From Acidobacteriota bacterium (GTDB taxonomy: Bacteria; Acidobacteriota; Terriglobia; Terriglobales; Acidobacteriaceae), in contig JAJZVZ010000002.1 of NCBI GenBank assembly GCA_021846945.1, positions 32,815 to 96,814 of the forward strand: a stretch of DNA of 64,000 nt. The letters are read 5' to 3'. The notes under the pieces are model-generated. The model was not told the DNA's origin. It did not search any database and saw only the letters and a list, made by a program, of their open reading frames with translations. This document shows, one piece after another, positions 1-10,135 of this stretch (position 1 is the first letter of the stretch; every line of letters starts with the position of its first letter). The position numbers were made by a program, and so were the translations under genes.

Positions 1-44
1 TATGCGATGAAAATCACCCGCTTCGACGGCCGGCGCGCAATCGC

Positions 45-1388
45 TCACTCTTGAATTGCGGGCGGCTCATTCCCTGCGCCAGCCCTGGTGCGCCGAAGAT
101 AGACCCAGAGATAAAAGCCCCCCATCGCTAACAGAGCCAATGAGGCCGGGCGTATCAGAACCAAGGTGCGCAATTGAGCAAAAATCCCATCGGTGCTCAA
201 TGCGCGGCCGTCCATGAGCGAATTGAGGGCCGACAATGGGACATCCGCGGTGAAGAAAAACGCGGCAGCCGTAACCGCAAGCGCAGTCCTTCCGATCGCG
301 CGCCCTTCGTTCCACACCAGCGCGCAGGCGGGAATCGCGAGCATCAGGATCTTCGCATCCCAGGACCGGTGATAGGTCAGCAACATGGTGAGCGTCGCCG
401 CTGTCGCCAGCGCAAGCCATGCGCTCCGCTGTGAGAATTGAACCTTGAGGGTGCGAACGAACCACACCAGCAGCATCGAGCCGCATACTAAATAGCTGAT
501 TGGATTGTAGATATTCGGTTCGTCGCGGAAGACGCTGAGGGCCGCTTGCAGATCGACGACATTCGAGACAGCGTGGCCAAAGACGGCGTTGGGACCGGGG
601 TCATTGATCCCCCCCGGCGACGAAATTCTTTCAAGGTTGGCGTGCCAGTCCTGCATCCAGCCCGGCGCCACGTGCGAAAGCCACACCAATGCCGTGACTC
701 CCAGCACAGCGGTAATGAGCAGGCTCTGCAGGGCGCGTTTCCGGCAGGGTGCGCCCGCCAACAGAAAATAGAGCCAGACGAATCCCCCATCATGGGGCTT
801 GATCGCGAGGCTGAGCGCCATGCACAGGACGCCCACCCACACAAACCGCTCCCGAACCAAGCACCACACCGCGATTCCGCAGAGGCCGACAACGATCCCC
901 GCCGTGTTGGCGGTGCTGATGGTGCTCTCGAAATTGGCAGCCAGAAGACAGGCAAGAAATGTGGAGATGTTCAGCGCATGGTCTGCGCCGACGCTCCACA
1001 TCAGCACGACTGCGAGAATAAAGACTCCGGCCATGACGGCCGTCCAGAGCACATGCGCAAGCCCCCAGGGCAGCACCGCAAAAGGAGCCACAATTACAAA
1101 TGTCGTGGGCATGTTGACGTAGAGCGTCACCGCCTGAACGGATGCGGGCGTACTCAAAGTGCGTTCGCCGCCCTCGGCCCGGTAAACACTTTCGAGAGCA
1201 CTCACCTTGTACGGGTTCTGGTGTTGCATCAGGCAGCGGGTGCCGTAATACACCGCCCTGAAGTCCACCCAGCGGTTGAGCGTATGCCCCACCGAAAAGC
1301 CCCACAAAACGGAGATGCCGCTGCACAACAGCAGGCAAAGCAGGTGAACCCTCCGCCTCTTCTCTGTACTTGAGTCCATTTGCACCAT
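45..1388 (-). CDS. Glycosyltransferase family 87-like (DUF2029) multi-pass membrane protein
   Basis: ORF 45..1496; likely start at MVQMDSS (1388). Many hydrophobic TM segments, 'DFRAVYYGTRCLMQHQNPY' N-terminal GT87-like motif. Confidence 0.7.
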   Translation of the reverse strand: MVQMDSSTEKRRRVHLLCLLLCSGISVLWGFSVGHTLNRWVDFRAVYYGTRCLMQHQNPYKVSALESVYRAEGGERTLSTPASVQAVTLYVNMPTTFVIVAPFAVLPWGLAHVLWTAVMAGVFILAVVLMWSVGADHALNISTFLACLLAANFESTISTANTAGIVVGLCGIAVWCLVRERFVWVGVLCMALSLAIKPHDGGFVWLYFLLAGAPCRKRALQSLLITAVLGVTALVWLSHVAPGWMQDWHANLERISSPGGINDPGPNAVFGHAVSNVVDLQAALSVFRDEPNIYNPISYLVCGSMLLVWFVRTLKVQFSQRSAWLALATAATLTMLLTYHRSWDAKILMLAIPACALVWNEGRAIGRTALAVTAAAFFFTADVPLSALNSLMDGRALSTDGIFAQLRTLVLIRPASLALLAMGGFYLWVYLRRTRAGAGNEPPAIQE

Positions 1389-1645
1389 GCCTGCCGCTCC
1401 GCGGGACGACAGAGGTCCGCGAAAGGGGAGATTGCGACCGTTATAGCATCTCACTGCCCGGGCCGTGCAGGAAAATGCCCAGTGCCCGCATCTCATGTTG
1501 CAGATTCAGCACAAGAATGAGTGCCCCATGTCCCGTCTGCCGCGGCGGATGAATGCGACCTCCGCTCAACAGGCCAGCCTCAGAGGTGCGCGTTGAGTCG
1601 GACCCTGCCCAATCGCTCTCGTCCGCGCCCACCGAAAGCCGCACT

Positions 1646-1954
1646 TCACTCCTTCGTCATCGCCTCCACCAGCGCCTCCCATTCCGCCTCCAGCGTTGGC
1701 CTGTGGTATCCGCGGCCCGCACGGCGGTACCAGTAATCGGCATTCCACTGCACGCCTTCCTTGCGGTGGAGATACGCATGCACCGCCATGCCCTCCGGCG
1801 TTTCCAGGCTGTCCACCAGGCCGTGTGCGCGCGCCCATTCGCCCTTGGCATCCCACCACAAAGCCTCCAGCGGAGCGTCCATTCCATCCGGCGGCTCTGC
1901 CAGCGCCATCGATGCGCGAAATCTCTCAGCATTCATAAGGCCTCCTGAACCCAT
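1646..1954 (-). CDS. Small conserved hypothetical protein (HAYLHRKEG...NADYWYRRAGR motif)
   Basis: ORF 1646..1954 (102 aa); acidic, with recognisable 'AYLHRKEGxxWNADYWYRRAGR' motif. Confidence 0.55.
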   Translation of the reverse strand: MGSGGLMNAERFRASMALAEPPDGMDAPLEALWWDAKGEWARAHGLVDSLETPEGMAVHAYLHRKEGVQWNADYWYRRAGRGYHRPTLEAEWEALVEAMTKE

Positions 1955-2120
1955 TCCTACGTCGACTGCGAATTATTCAAACTTGAGTGACATCGCTCGT
2001 GTCCGGTTGATTTTTCCTTGACTCGCGACAAGCCATTCTTATCGCATGAGTTGCGTCATTTTTCGCCTGTCCACGATTTGAATTGCGTCCACTCCCTTAC
2101 TCTGCCTCCAGAGAGGCAGG

Positions 2121-2311
2121 ATGAACACCGGCAAGAGGCTTTTCGCACCGATCACGGAGCCTGCTCCCGGGAAAACTTTCGGCTGCATCGTGGCGCGGCA
2201 GCACGGCGACCGAGGCGCGCGCACTCTTTCGTCCACGGAGCTGTTCCGTATTACGACGGCGCCACCAAAGAAGATCTGCGGCACAGCCTGCACCACAAGC
2301 AGTCGCAGTAA
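2121..2311 (+). pseudogene. Degraded IS4-family (DUF4372-type) transposase N-terminus remnant
   Basis: Translation MNTGKRLFAPITEPAPGKTFGCIVARQHGDRGARTLSSTELFR resembles the N-terminus of DUF4372 IS4 transposases (MNTGKTLFAQ...FxRIVARYGGDRGVRTLSCAEQFR); similarity then lost. Confidence 0.55.
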
Positions 2312-2364
2312 GCCACTGCGAAAAGCGCCGCTACCTTTTGGATAGGTAACTTAAGGATAGGTTT

Positions 2365-3021
2365 TCAGTCCATCTGGCTGGATTTGGACTGGAGATATTT
2401 GTCGAAGGGAATCTCGAAGTAGAAGAGGCGCTTTCCATCGGCATCGCGCAGATCGAAGATATGCATCTTGGCCCCCTTCAGAGGGTCACTGATTCCCGAG
2501 ATGTCGTAGAACAGGAAGCCGGCGCGCGTGGTGTGTGGTTCCACCACCAGGGCCTGATACTCGAACTCGTTGAAATCCTGCTCGATGGCCTTGTTCTTGC
2601 TCTTTGGTTTGGTGTGGAGAGGCGGAAATGGCAGAGGCATGGGAATTTCCTGGCCCACGTGCGCCGTAGTCGTCATCTTCCGCTCCACATCTTCGGGCTC
2701 GGCAGCCTGGATATCCTCACCCTTACCCTTCGCGGGCTCAAAGAGGATGCGAGCCTCCCGCAAAGAGATGGGCTTGTCGCCCAGATTGGTAATAATGAGC
2801 CGTACCGGCAGGATGTTGTATTTCAAATAATCGACGCGGAAGATCTTCTCCTGTTCGCGGGTGTCATACGGCACGACGGCGATGGCGACCTGCTCCTTCT
2901 CGTGAATTTCAACGGCGGGATAGGATGTAGCAGGCTGCGCGGGCGTCAGGGCAGGGCGTTTGGCCATGGCTGCCAGCGGGAGCCAGAGCAGCAGTACGGA
3001 GATCGTACGGAGAACTTTCAT
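2365..3021 (-). CDS. Hypothetical exported protein
   Basis: ORF 2365..3039; N-terminal signal peptide MKVLRTISVLLLWLPLAAMA. Confidence 0.6.
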   Translation of the reverse strand: MKVLRTISVLLLWLPLAAMAKRPALTPAQPATSYPAVEIHEKEQVAIAVVPYDTREQEKIFRVDYLKYNILPVRLIITNLGDKPISLREARILFEPAKGKGEDIQAAEPEDVERKMTTTAHVGQEIPMPLPFPPLHTKPKSKNKAIEQDFNEFEYQALVVEPHTTRAGFLFYDISGISDPLKGAKMHIFDLRDADGKRLFYFEIPFDKYLQSKSSQMD

Positions 3022-3077
3022 CGCGCTCGACTGTATCATTTTACAGTTAGACCACGAAAAGGCAGATTCCGTTACGC

Positions 3078-4403
3078 ATGATCCTGTTTTTCTACAATAT
3101 GGCCTTGATTGCCGGCCTTGTGATCAGCGCTCCATGGTGGTTGTGGAGGATGGCTACGACGCACAAGTACCGCGAAGGCATGGGCGAGCGCCTGGGCTTC
3201 ACGCGCCAGGCAGCGGACCGTCTGGCGAAGCGTGGGCGCGCACTCGTATGGGTTCATGCTGTTTCAGTGGGCGAGGTGCTTGCTGTCACCCGGCTGGTTA
3301 AGGAACTCGACGCTGCGCTGCCGGATTTCTTCGTGGCAATCTCCACTACGACTCGCACCGGCCAGCAGCTTGCCCGCGAACGCTTCGGCGCGGATCGCGT
3401 CTTCTATTGCCCGCTCGATCTGCCTTGGGCGACCAGAGCCTGGCTCCATGCAATGCAGCCGCGTTTGCTGGTTCTAGCGGAGACGGAGTTCTGGCCTAAT
3501 CTGCTGAACGGCTGTTTTCGCCGCGAGATTCCGGTGGCGGTGGTGAACGCCCGCATCTCCGACCGCTCCTGGCCGCGCTACCGAAGGCTGCGCTGGCTGT
3601 GGAAGCCTATCCTGCGGCGGCTCAGCCGCGTTCTGGCGCAGAGCGAGACAGACGGCAGGCGGCTCCGCGCCCTGGGTTGTGTGCCCGAGTGTGTTTCCGT
3701 CGCCGGCAATCTCAAATTCGACGTACGCGCCGCCGGCGAATCCGCCGCTACCCGATTGTTGAAGGCTGCGGCCGGCGGACGGCGGCTTGCCGTGGCCGGC
3801 AGCACCCTGGAGGGTGAAGAAGCGGAGCTGCTCGAAGCGTGGCCGCTGTTGCTGGCCGCCGAGCCAGAACTGGCCATGGTGCTGGCTCCGCGCCATCCCG
3901 AGCGCTTTGGCGCAGTGGCGGCTTTGCTGGAGAGAGCAGGCGTTTCGTGGAGCAGGCGATCGAACTGGAAGGAGCAAGCGCCGGCAGCGCTTCGGCCTGG
4001 TGAAATTGTGCTGCTCGATACGATTGGCGAACTGGCCTCGGTTTACTCGCTGGCCGAGGTTGCCTTTGTGGGTGGCAGCCTGGTTCCCGCGGGCGGACAC
4101 AATCCGCTGGAGCCGGCGCAGTTCGGTGTGCCTATCGTGATGGGGCCGCACTATGTGAACTTCCGCGCAATTACGGAAGACCTTCGCGAGCACCGCGCCC
4201 TGCGCATTGCCGGGAAAGAGGAACTGGCCGCCACATTGATTGAACTGCTCCAGAATCCGAAAGAGGCTGCCGCTATGGGTGAGCGGGCGCGGCAGGTCTT
4301 TGCCCAGCAGGCGGGGGCGACGGATCGCTGCGTGCAGGCTTTGCGCGCATTGCTTTCAGCGCCAGTTCGTCCCGCATCTGCCGCACAGGAGCGCACGGCA
4401 TGA
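3078..4403 (+). CDS. waaA: 3-deoxy-D-manno-octulosonic acid (Kdo) transferase
   Basis: 441 aa; VWVHAVSVGEV, AETEFWPN, NARISDRS, AFVGGSLVPAGGHNPLEPA are Kdo transferase signatures; overlaps lpxK. Confidence 0.93.
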   Translation: MILFFYNMALIAGLVISAPWWLWRMATTHKYREGMGERLGFTRQAADRLAKRGRALVWVHAVSVGEVLAVTRLVKELDAALPDFFVAISTTTRTGQQLARERFGADRVFYCPLDLPWATRAWLHAMQPRLLVLAETEFWPNLLNGCFRREIPVAVVNARISDRSWPRYRRLRWLWKPILRRLSRVLAQSETDGRRLRALGCVPECVSVAGNLKFDVRAAGESAATRLLKAAAGGRRLAVAGSTLEGEEAELLEAWPLLLAAEPELAMVLAPRHPERFGAVAALLERAGVSWSRRSNWKEQAPAALRPGEIVLLDTIGELASVYSLAEVAFVGGSLVPAGGHNPLEPAQFGVPIVMGPHYVNFRAITEDLREHRALRIAGKEELAATLIELLQNPKEAAAMGERARQVFAQQAGATDRCVQALRALLSAPVRPASAAQERTA

Positions 4404-5395
4404 AGCCGCCATTTTCCGCGCGCCGTCTGCTGCTGCCGCTTGTGCCGGTTTACCGGCTGGTGTTGGAGATCCGCGAGCGGCGCCTTCGCTCCGGGCAGGA
4501 GCCGGTGCGGAAGCTGCGCTGGCCGGTCATCAGCATCGGCAACCTTTCGGCTGGCGGCGCAGGCAAAACGCCGCTTGTCATCACGCTGGCGCAGGCGCTC
4601 GTCCGGCGCGGTCTGTATGTGGATGTGTTGTCGCGCGGCTACGGCCGCCATAGCCGTCATCCAGCCCGTGTCGATCCTGAGGGAACGGCCGAGGAATTCG
4701 GCGATGAGCCGCTGCTGATTGCACGCGAGGCAAAAGTGCCTGTTTATGTGGCGGCGCAGCGCTACCAGGCGGGGCTGCTGGTCGAGACTGGCCGCAAGTT
4801 AGATTTATCTCATGGCCTGCATCTGCTGGACGACGGATTTCAGCATCGCCAGCTTCACCGCGACGTGAATATTCTGCTGCTCAGCCGCGAAGACTGTGAG
4901 GATCGCCTGCTTCCCGCTGGCAACATGCGCGAGCCGCTTTCGGCGCTGCGCCGCGCCACCATCGTCGCCATTCCCGCCGGCGACGATGCGCAAAGGGTTG
5001 AGGCCGGTCTGCGCGCGAATGGCTGGCAGGGGCCGGTCTGGCGCCTGCTCCGCCGCATGGATGTCCCTCCTGTTGCTGGGCCCGTGGCCGCCTTTTGCGG
5101 CATCGCGCGCCCGGCGCAGTTCTTCGAAGGGCTGGAAGCTGCCGGCCTGCGCCTCGCTGCCCGCATCGCCTTTCCAGACCATCACCGCTACACCGCGCGC
5201 GAGATCCGTCGCATCCAGACTGTCGCCCGCAACGCAGGCGCTGCCGCAATCATCACTACGGAAAAAGACGGCGTGCGGCTCGGCAGGCTCTCCGCCGCGT
5301 TTCCAGACCCCCTGCCGCTCAAAACCGCTCACCTGCGCGTTGAGATCGAGGACGAAGAGGTTGCGCTGGACTTTATCGAATCGAAGGTCTGTTAG
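4400..5395 (+). CDS. lpxK: Tetraacyldisaccharide 4'-kinase
   Basis: 331 aa; ISIGNLSAGGAGKTPLV P-loop, LLDDGFQHRQLHRD motif; ATGA overlap with waaA. Confidence 0.94.
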   Translation: MKPPFSARRLLLPLVPVYRLVLEIRERRLRSGQEPVRKLRWPVISIGNLSAGGAGKTPLVITLAQALVRRGLYVDVLSRGYGRHSRHPARVDPEGTAEEFGDEPLLIAREAKVPVYVAAQRYQAGLLVETGRKLDLSHGLHLLDDGFQHRQLHRDVNILLLSREDCEDRLLPAGNMREPLSALRRATIVAIPAGDDAQRVEAGLRANGWQGPVWRLLRRMDVPPVAGPVAAFCGIARPAQFFEGLEAAGLRLAARIAFPDHHRYTAREIRRIQTVARNAGAAAIITTEKDGVRLGRLSAAFPDPLPLKTAHLRVEIEDEEVALDFIESKVC

Positions 5396-5749
5396 TGCAG
5401 ACCGCCAGAAATGCGAGAGATTATTCTGCGAACTGAGGAAGGTTCCGCATGGCATCAACCAGCAGGGTCAAAGAGGCTGCGGGAAAGTTCCGATTTTGAG
5501 TTGAATTTCCAGAAAACATCCTTCGGAGTCATGTCGATTTTGCAAAACTTACGGCACGACTGAAGTCATGCCCTAAAGAGAATTCACGTTCCGATCACGC
5601 TGCCCTTGACCTGATCTGTACTTCGAATCCGGGGTTTTCAAGTGGCTGAGGAGGCGCAGGGCTTGTTTGTCTAAAGATAAACAACGTTCCGCTGTTACCA
5701 GGCCCTCCTCGTATCGAGTTCTTCCGCAACCTCTAGAGCCTGCGCAGCG

Positions 5750-6910
5750 CTAAACGTAGAATCCAGGCCGCCGCCTGGTCACGCCGGGATGCTTCTCAAG
5801 CTCTGCTTCATCCAGGTCGAAGCCCAGCCCCGGCTCATCGCTCAACTCGACAAAGCCATTCCGGATCGGCAGCGGCCTGCCCAGCACGGTCTCGCGCCAG
5901 GGCACATCCATCACCATGAACTCCTGCAGGAAGAAATTTGGCACCGCGGCCATTACGTGGGCCGATGCAATGGTGCAGATGGGACCGTTGGGATTGTGTG
6001 GCGCAATCGGCACGTTGTACGCCTCGCACATCGAGGCGATCTTCCGCATTTCGCTGATGCCTCCACAGCGAACCACGTCGGGCATAAGAATATCCGCGGC
6101 GTGCTTCTCGAGCACCGGGCGCGCCATGAAGCGCGAGTGCAACCGCTCGCCCACGCAGACGGGCAGGGGAATCTTCCTGCGGATGTCCGCGATCTCGTCC
6201 GGGAACTCCGGACCCACAGGTTCCTCGTACCACATGCAGTTGATGCCGGCGGCGGCGATGCGCTGCGCCATCTCCACGGCCGTGGGCGCATTCAGCATGG
6301 CGTGCGTTTCCACGGCGATGGGGAAGTCGCGGCCTGCGCCGTTCTGCACCGCGACCAGCCGCTCCAGCGCCAGTTGCTTCTGCTCTTCGGTGAGGCCCAG
6401 GTTTGAGGCGAGGTGCTCACCATACCAGTAGTTGGTGTGCGCAAAGGGATCGAACTTGCAGGCGGCGAAACCCTGCTTCCTGACCGCTTCGGCCTGTCGC
6501 GCGTAGTCCTGCGGCGTGCCGGTGCCGCCCAGGAACCAGTAGTTGGCATAGAGCTTGATCTGCTTGCGATAGGCGCCGCCCAGCAGTTCATAGATCGGCA
6601 TCCCGGCACGCTTGCCGGCAATATCCCACAGCGCAATATCCACGGCGCTGATCGCGCTCATCACCGGACCGGCCTGCCCCAGCCAGTTGAAGTCCCGGTA
6701 CATCTTGGTCCACAGGTAGTCGATGCGCGTGGGATCTTCGCCGATCAGCGTTTCACCCGCGTGCTTGCAGGCCTCCAGCACCATCGGGCTGCCCGGCCAG
6801 TTCGAGCCTTCGCCGATGCCGGTCAATCCTTCATCGGTGTAAATCTTGATCAGCGTCCAGTTGTACTTGATTCCTTCGACCAGCCATGCCTTCACTTGTG
6901 TAATTCGCAT
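5750..6910 (-). CDS. Mandelate racemase/muconate lactonizing enzyme (enolase superfamily) sugar-acid dehydratase
   Basis: MRITQVKAWLVEG..., DIALWDIAGKRAGMPIYELLGG, PDVVRCGGISEMRKI; start at 6910 just after garD. Confidence 0.85.
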   Translation of the reverse strand: MRITQVKAWLVEGIKYNWTLIKIYTDEGLTGIGEGSNWPGSPMVLEACKHAGETLIGEDPTRIDYLWTKMYRDFNWLGQAGPVMSAISAVDIALWDIAGKRAGMPIYELLGGAYRKQIKLYANYWFLGGTGTPQDYARQAEAVRKQGFAACKFDPFAHTNYWYGEHLASNLGLTEEQKQLALERLVAVQNGAGRDFPIAVETHAMLNAPTAVEMAQRIAAAGINCMWYEEPVGPEFPDEIADIRRKIPLPVCVGERLHSRFMARPVLEKHAADILMPDVVRCGGISEMRKIASMCEAYNVPIAPHNPNGPICTIASAHVMAAVPNFFLQEFMVMDVPWRETVLGRPLPIRNGFVELSDEPGLGFDLDEAELEKHPGVTRRRPGFYV

Positions 6911-6921
6911 AACAAGCCATC

Positions 6922-8487
6922 CTAAGTGACCGGGCCGGGATTGAAAAGGGCGAGATCGTTGTGCAATCCCCAATGCTCGGCCCAGGTTCGCTTGCGGCCG
7001 CCGGCCACGTCGAGAATCATGCGGAAGATTTCCCAGCCAACCTCTTCGACCGTCGTCTCCGCGGTTGCGATTCTGCCCGCGTCGATGTCGATCAAATCGC
7101 GCCAGCGCTCCGCCAGACCGCTGTTTGACGCTATTTTGATCACTGGCGCCATAGCAAGGCCGTAAGGCGTGCCGCGCCCGGTTGTGAAGACGTGCATATT
7201 CATCCCGGCCGCCAACTGCAGGGTGCCGCAGATGAAGTCGCTGGCCGGCGTAGCCGCAAAGACGAGTCCCTTCTGTGTGATGCGCTCTCCGGGGCCCACT
7301 ACGCCCATCAGCGCGGTGCTGCCTGCCTTGGCCACCGAACCCATGGCCTTCTCAACAATGTTCGCCAGCCCGCCCAGCTTGTTGCCCGGGGTCGGATTCG
7401 CACCGCGGTCTGCGCCACCTTTGCGCAGGTACTCGTCGTACCAGGCCATTTCGCGCAGAAAATCCCTGGCCACCTCCGGCGTGGCGGCCCGCGCACTGAT
7501 CAGATGCGCGGCATCGCGCACCTCTGTCACCTCAGAGAACATCACCGTCGCGCCGGCACGCACCAGCAGGTCAGCCGCAAATCCCACGGCGGGGTTCGCC
7601 GTCACGCCGGAGAGCGCATCGGAGCCGCCGCATTGTAGCCCCACCACAAGATCCGACGCCGGACAGGAGACGCGCCGGCGCTCGTTCAGCCGCTTCAACC
7701 GCGCCTCGGCCAGCGTCATGATGTGCGCTACCATTTCGCCAAAACCCTGCTGCGCATCCTGAAGAACCGCGACCGATGGCTCCTCTGTGAGCACGTTCAA
7801 CGGCCCGTCGAGCAATTTTGCAGGCTGCAGCTTTTCGCATCCGAGGCTAACCACCAGCAGTTCGCCGCCGAAGTTAGGGTTCAGGCTCAGATTGTGGAGC
7901 GTGCGGATCGGCACCGCCGCGCCGGGCGCATCGATGGCCACGCCGCAGCCATAGTTGTGGGTGATGGCCACGACATCATCGACATGGGGATAGCGCGGCA
8001 GTAGTTCCGCCTTGATGCGGCGGACTGCATAGTCCACGGTGGGCGCTGTACATTGCACGGTGGTGCTGATGCCGAGGATGTTGCGGGTTCCTACTGAGCC
8101 GTCCGGATTGCGATAGCCCTCAAACGTAAAGCCGTCCAGCGCAGGTAGAGGCCTGGGCGTGGCCGTCGCCAGCGGGCACTCGGCCAGCGCCGGTGCCTGC
8201 GGCTGTGCCACAAGCCCTTCATGCACCCAACTGCCGCCCGCGATGGGCCGCTTCGCGAAGCCGATTACCGTGCCGTAGCGCAGAATGCTTTCGCCTTCCG
8301 CCAGATCGGCAAGCGCGACTTTATGCGCCTGGGGAACAGCTTCAATGAGGACCAGTCCGCAGGGAAAACGGCTGCCCACGGGCAACCCGCCCTGGTTCAC
8401 GACGACAGCGACATTATCGCGCGGATCAACGCGGATATAGCGCGGCAGCGCAGCGGGTTTGTCGATTTGGCCGTGTTCCTTGCTCAT
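6922..8487 (-). CDS. garD: Galactarate dehydratase (UxaA/GarD family, SAF domain)
   Basis: 521 aa; [51 protein letters not shown] match the GarD pattern. Confidence 0.92.
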   Translation of the reverse strand: MSKEHGQIDKPAALPRYIRVDPRDNVAVVVNQGGLPVGSRFPCGLVLIEAVPQAHKVALADLAEGESILRYGTVIGFAKRPIAGGSWVHEGLVAQPQAPALAECPLATATPRPLPALDGFTFEGYRNPDGSVGTRNILGISTTVQCTAPTVDYAVRRIKAELLPRYPHVDDVVAITHNYGCGVAIDAPGAAVPIRTLHNLSLNPNFGGELLVVSLGCEKLQPAKLLDGPLNVLTEEPSVAVLQDAQQGFGEMVAHIMTLAEARLKRLNERRRVSCPASDLVVGLQCGGSDALSGVTANPAVGFAADLLVRAGATVMFSEVTEVRDAAHLISARAATPEVARDFLREMAWYDEYLRKGGADRGANPTPGNKLGGLANIVEKAMGSVAKAGSTALMGVVGPGERITQKGLVFAATPASDFICGTLQLAAGMNMHVFTTGRGTPYGLAMAPVIKIASNSGLAERWRDLIDIDAGRIATAETTVEEVGWEIFRMILDVAGGRKRTWAEHWGLHNDLALFNPGPVT

Positions 8488-8489
8488 GA

Positions 8490-9842
8490 TTACCGCACCA
8501 TGCAGGGGCGTTTCGGATCGAACTTCCAGCCGGGAATCAACGACTGCATGGCGGCAGCGTCATCACGCGCGCCCAGATTCATTCTCCCGTAAAGCGCGTG
8601 CGCCCGCTCAATGGCGTCCATGTCGAGTTCGACTCCCAGTCCGCCGCGTTCCGGGACGGTCAGCATGCCGTCTTTAATCGGAAAGGGATTTATGGTCAGG
8701 TGCTCCCCATCCTGCCAGATCCAGTGCGTGTCGATGGCCGTGATTGTGCCGGGCGCGGCCGCGGCCACATGCGTCACCATGGCCAGCGAGATGTCGAAGT
8801 GGTTGTTGGAGTGCGAGCCCCAGGTGAGCCCGTTGTCGCGGCAGGTCTGCGCCACGCGCACCGATCCCTGCATTGTCCAGAAGTGCGGGTCGGCCAGCGG
8901 AATGTCCACCGCATTCAGCCGGATCGCATGCCGCAACTGGCGCCAGTCCGTAGCGATCATGTTCGTAGCGGTGGGCAGATTTGTGGCCTGGCGAAACTCC
9001 GCCATAATCTCGCGGCCTGAGAAGCCCTGCTCGGCGCCGCATGGATCTTCCGCGTAAGCGAGCACATCCTGCTTGCCTTTGCACAATGCGATGGCCTCTT
9101 CGAGCGACCACGCTCCGTTTGGATCGAGCGTAATGCGTGCCTCAGGAAAGCGGCAATGCAGTGCTTCCACGGCCTTCATTTCCTCAGTGCCGTCAAGCAC
9201 GCCGCCCTTCAGCTTGAAGTCGTTGAAGCCATACTGCGCGTGGGCGGCCTCGGCAAGTCGCACAATTGCCTCGGGCGTGAGCGCCTCTTCATCGCGCAGG
9301 CGAAACCAGCCCGCGGCCGATTCGCTCGCGCACCGGTAAATGATGCCGGCTTTGCGGCTGTCGCCCACGAAGAACAGATAGCCAAGCACCGGCACGGTTG
9401 CGCGTTGCTGGCCTTCACCCAGCAGCGCCGCAACGGGGAGTCCAAGAAACTGTCCGAGCAGGTCGAGCAGCGCGGACTCGATCGCAGTGACGGCATGGAT
9501 GGCGACGCGCAGATCGAAGGTCTGCAGACCGCGCCCCCCTGCATCGCGATCGGCAAAGCGCTGCCGCACGGCGTTCAGAATGGCGTTATAGGAAGCAGTT
9601 TCGCGCCCGATCACCAGCGGCTTTGCTTCTTCCAGAACCCGCCGAATCTTTTCTCCGCCTGGAACTTCGCCCACTCCGGTGTTTCCCGCATCGTCTGTCA
9701 GGATGACGAGGTTGCGCGTAAAGTATGGCGCATGCGCGCCGCTCAGGTTGAGCAGCATGCTGTCGTGGCCTGCCACAGGCACCACGCGCATGGCGGCAAC
9801 CCGCGGCGATCTGCCGCCCGCATTCAAGCCTGCACTGCTCAT
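8490..9842 (-). CDS. gudD: Glucarate dehydratase
   Basis: 450 aa; [25 protein letters not shown]-like N-terminus, [27 protein letters not shown], ending [16 protein letters not shown]. Confidence 0.95.
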   Translation of the reverse strand: MSSAGLNAGGRSPRVAAMRVVPVAGHDSMLLNLSGAHAPYFTRNLVILTDDAGNTGVGEVPGGEKIRRVLEEAKPLVIGRETASYNAILNAVRQRFADRDAGGRGLQTFDLRVAIHAVTAIESALLDLLGQFLGLPVAALLGEGQQRATVPVLGYLFFVGDSRKAGIIYRCASESAAGWFRLRDEEALTPEAIVRLAEAAHAQYGFNDFKLKGGVLDGTEEMKAVEALHCRFPEARITLDPNGAWSLEEAIALCKGKQDVLAYAEDPCGAEQGFSGREIMAEFRQATNLPTATNMIATDWRQLRHAIRLNAVDIPLADPHFWTMQGSVRVAQTCRDNGLTWGSHSNNHFDISLAMVTHVAAAAPGTITAIDTHWIWQDGEHLTINPFPIKDGMLTVPERGGLGVELDMDAIERAHALYGRMNLGARDDAAAMQSLIPGWKFDPKRPCMVR

Positions 9843-10090
9843 TGCTTATCTGCCCTCATTGCTTCGCCGGTCATCATACCACCGCGCGGCATTGCCGGGG
9901 CGGCTTCTCGGTTTCCCCTTTACAGAAGCGCATTCGCTCGCTTACAAATTTCATGTCACTAAACCGAATCGAACGCAGAGGCGTTATCGCCGGACGGATA
10001 GCAGGCTGATCGCGCCGTGATCCCGGCGCTGCGATGATTTTCTTGGATCGCGCGAATTGGAACAGCAAGCACCAGGCTAGAGAAATCTCC

Positions 10091-10111
10091 CGCTCTGAGC
10101 GGCTCAGAGCG
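10091..10111. promoter_or_regulatory. Perfect 9-bp inverted repeat CGCTCTGAG-CGG-CTCAGAGCG upstream of the uxuA-like start
   Basis: Read directly; lies in the gudD/uxuA-like divergent intergenic region, about 25 bp before ATG 10136. Confidence 0.5.
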
Positions 10112-10135
10112 CGCCCTCAGGGAAAGGAAAAGCAC

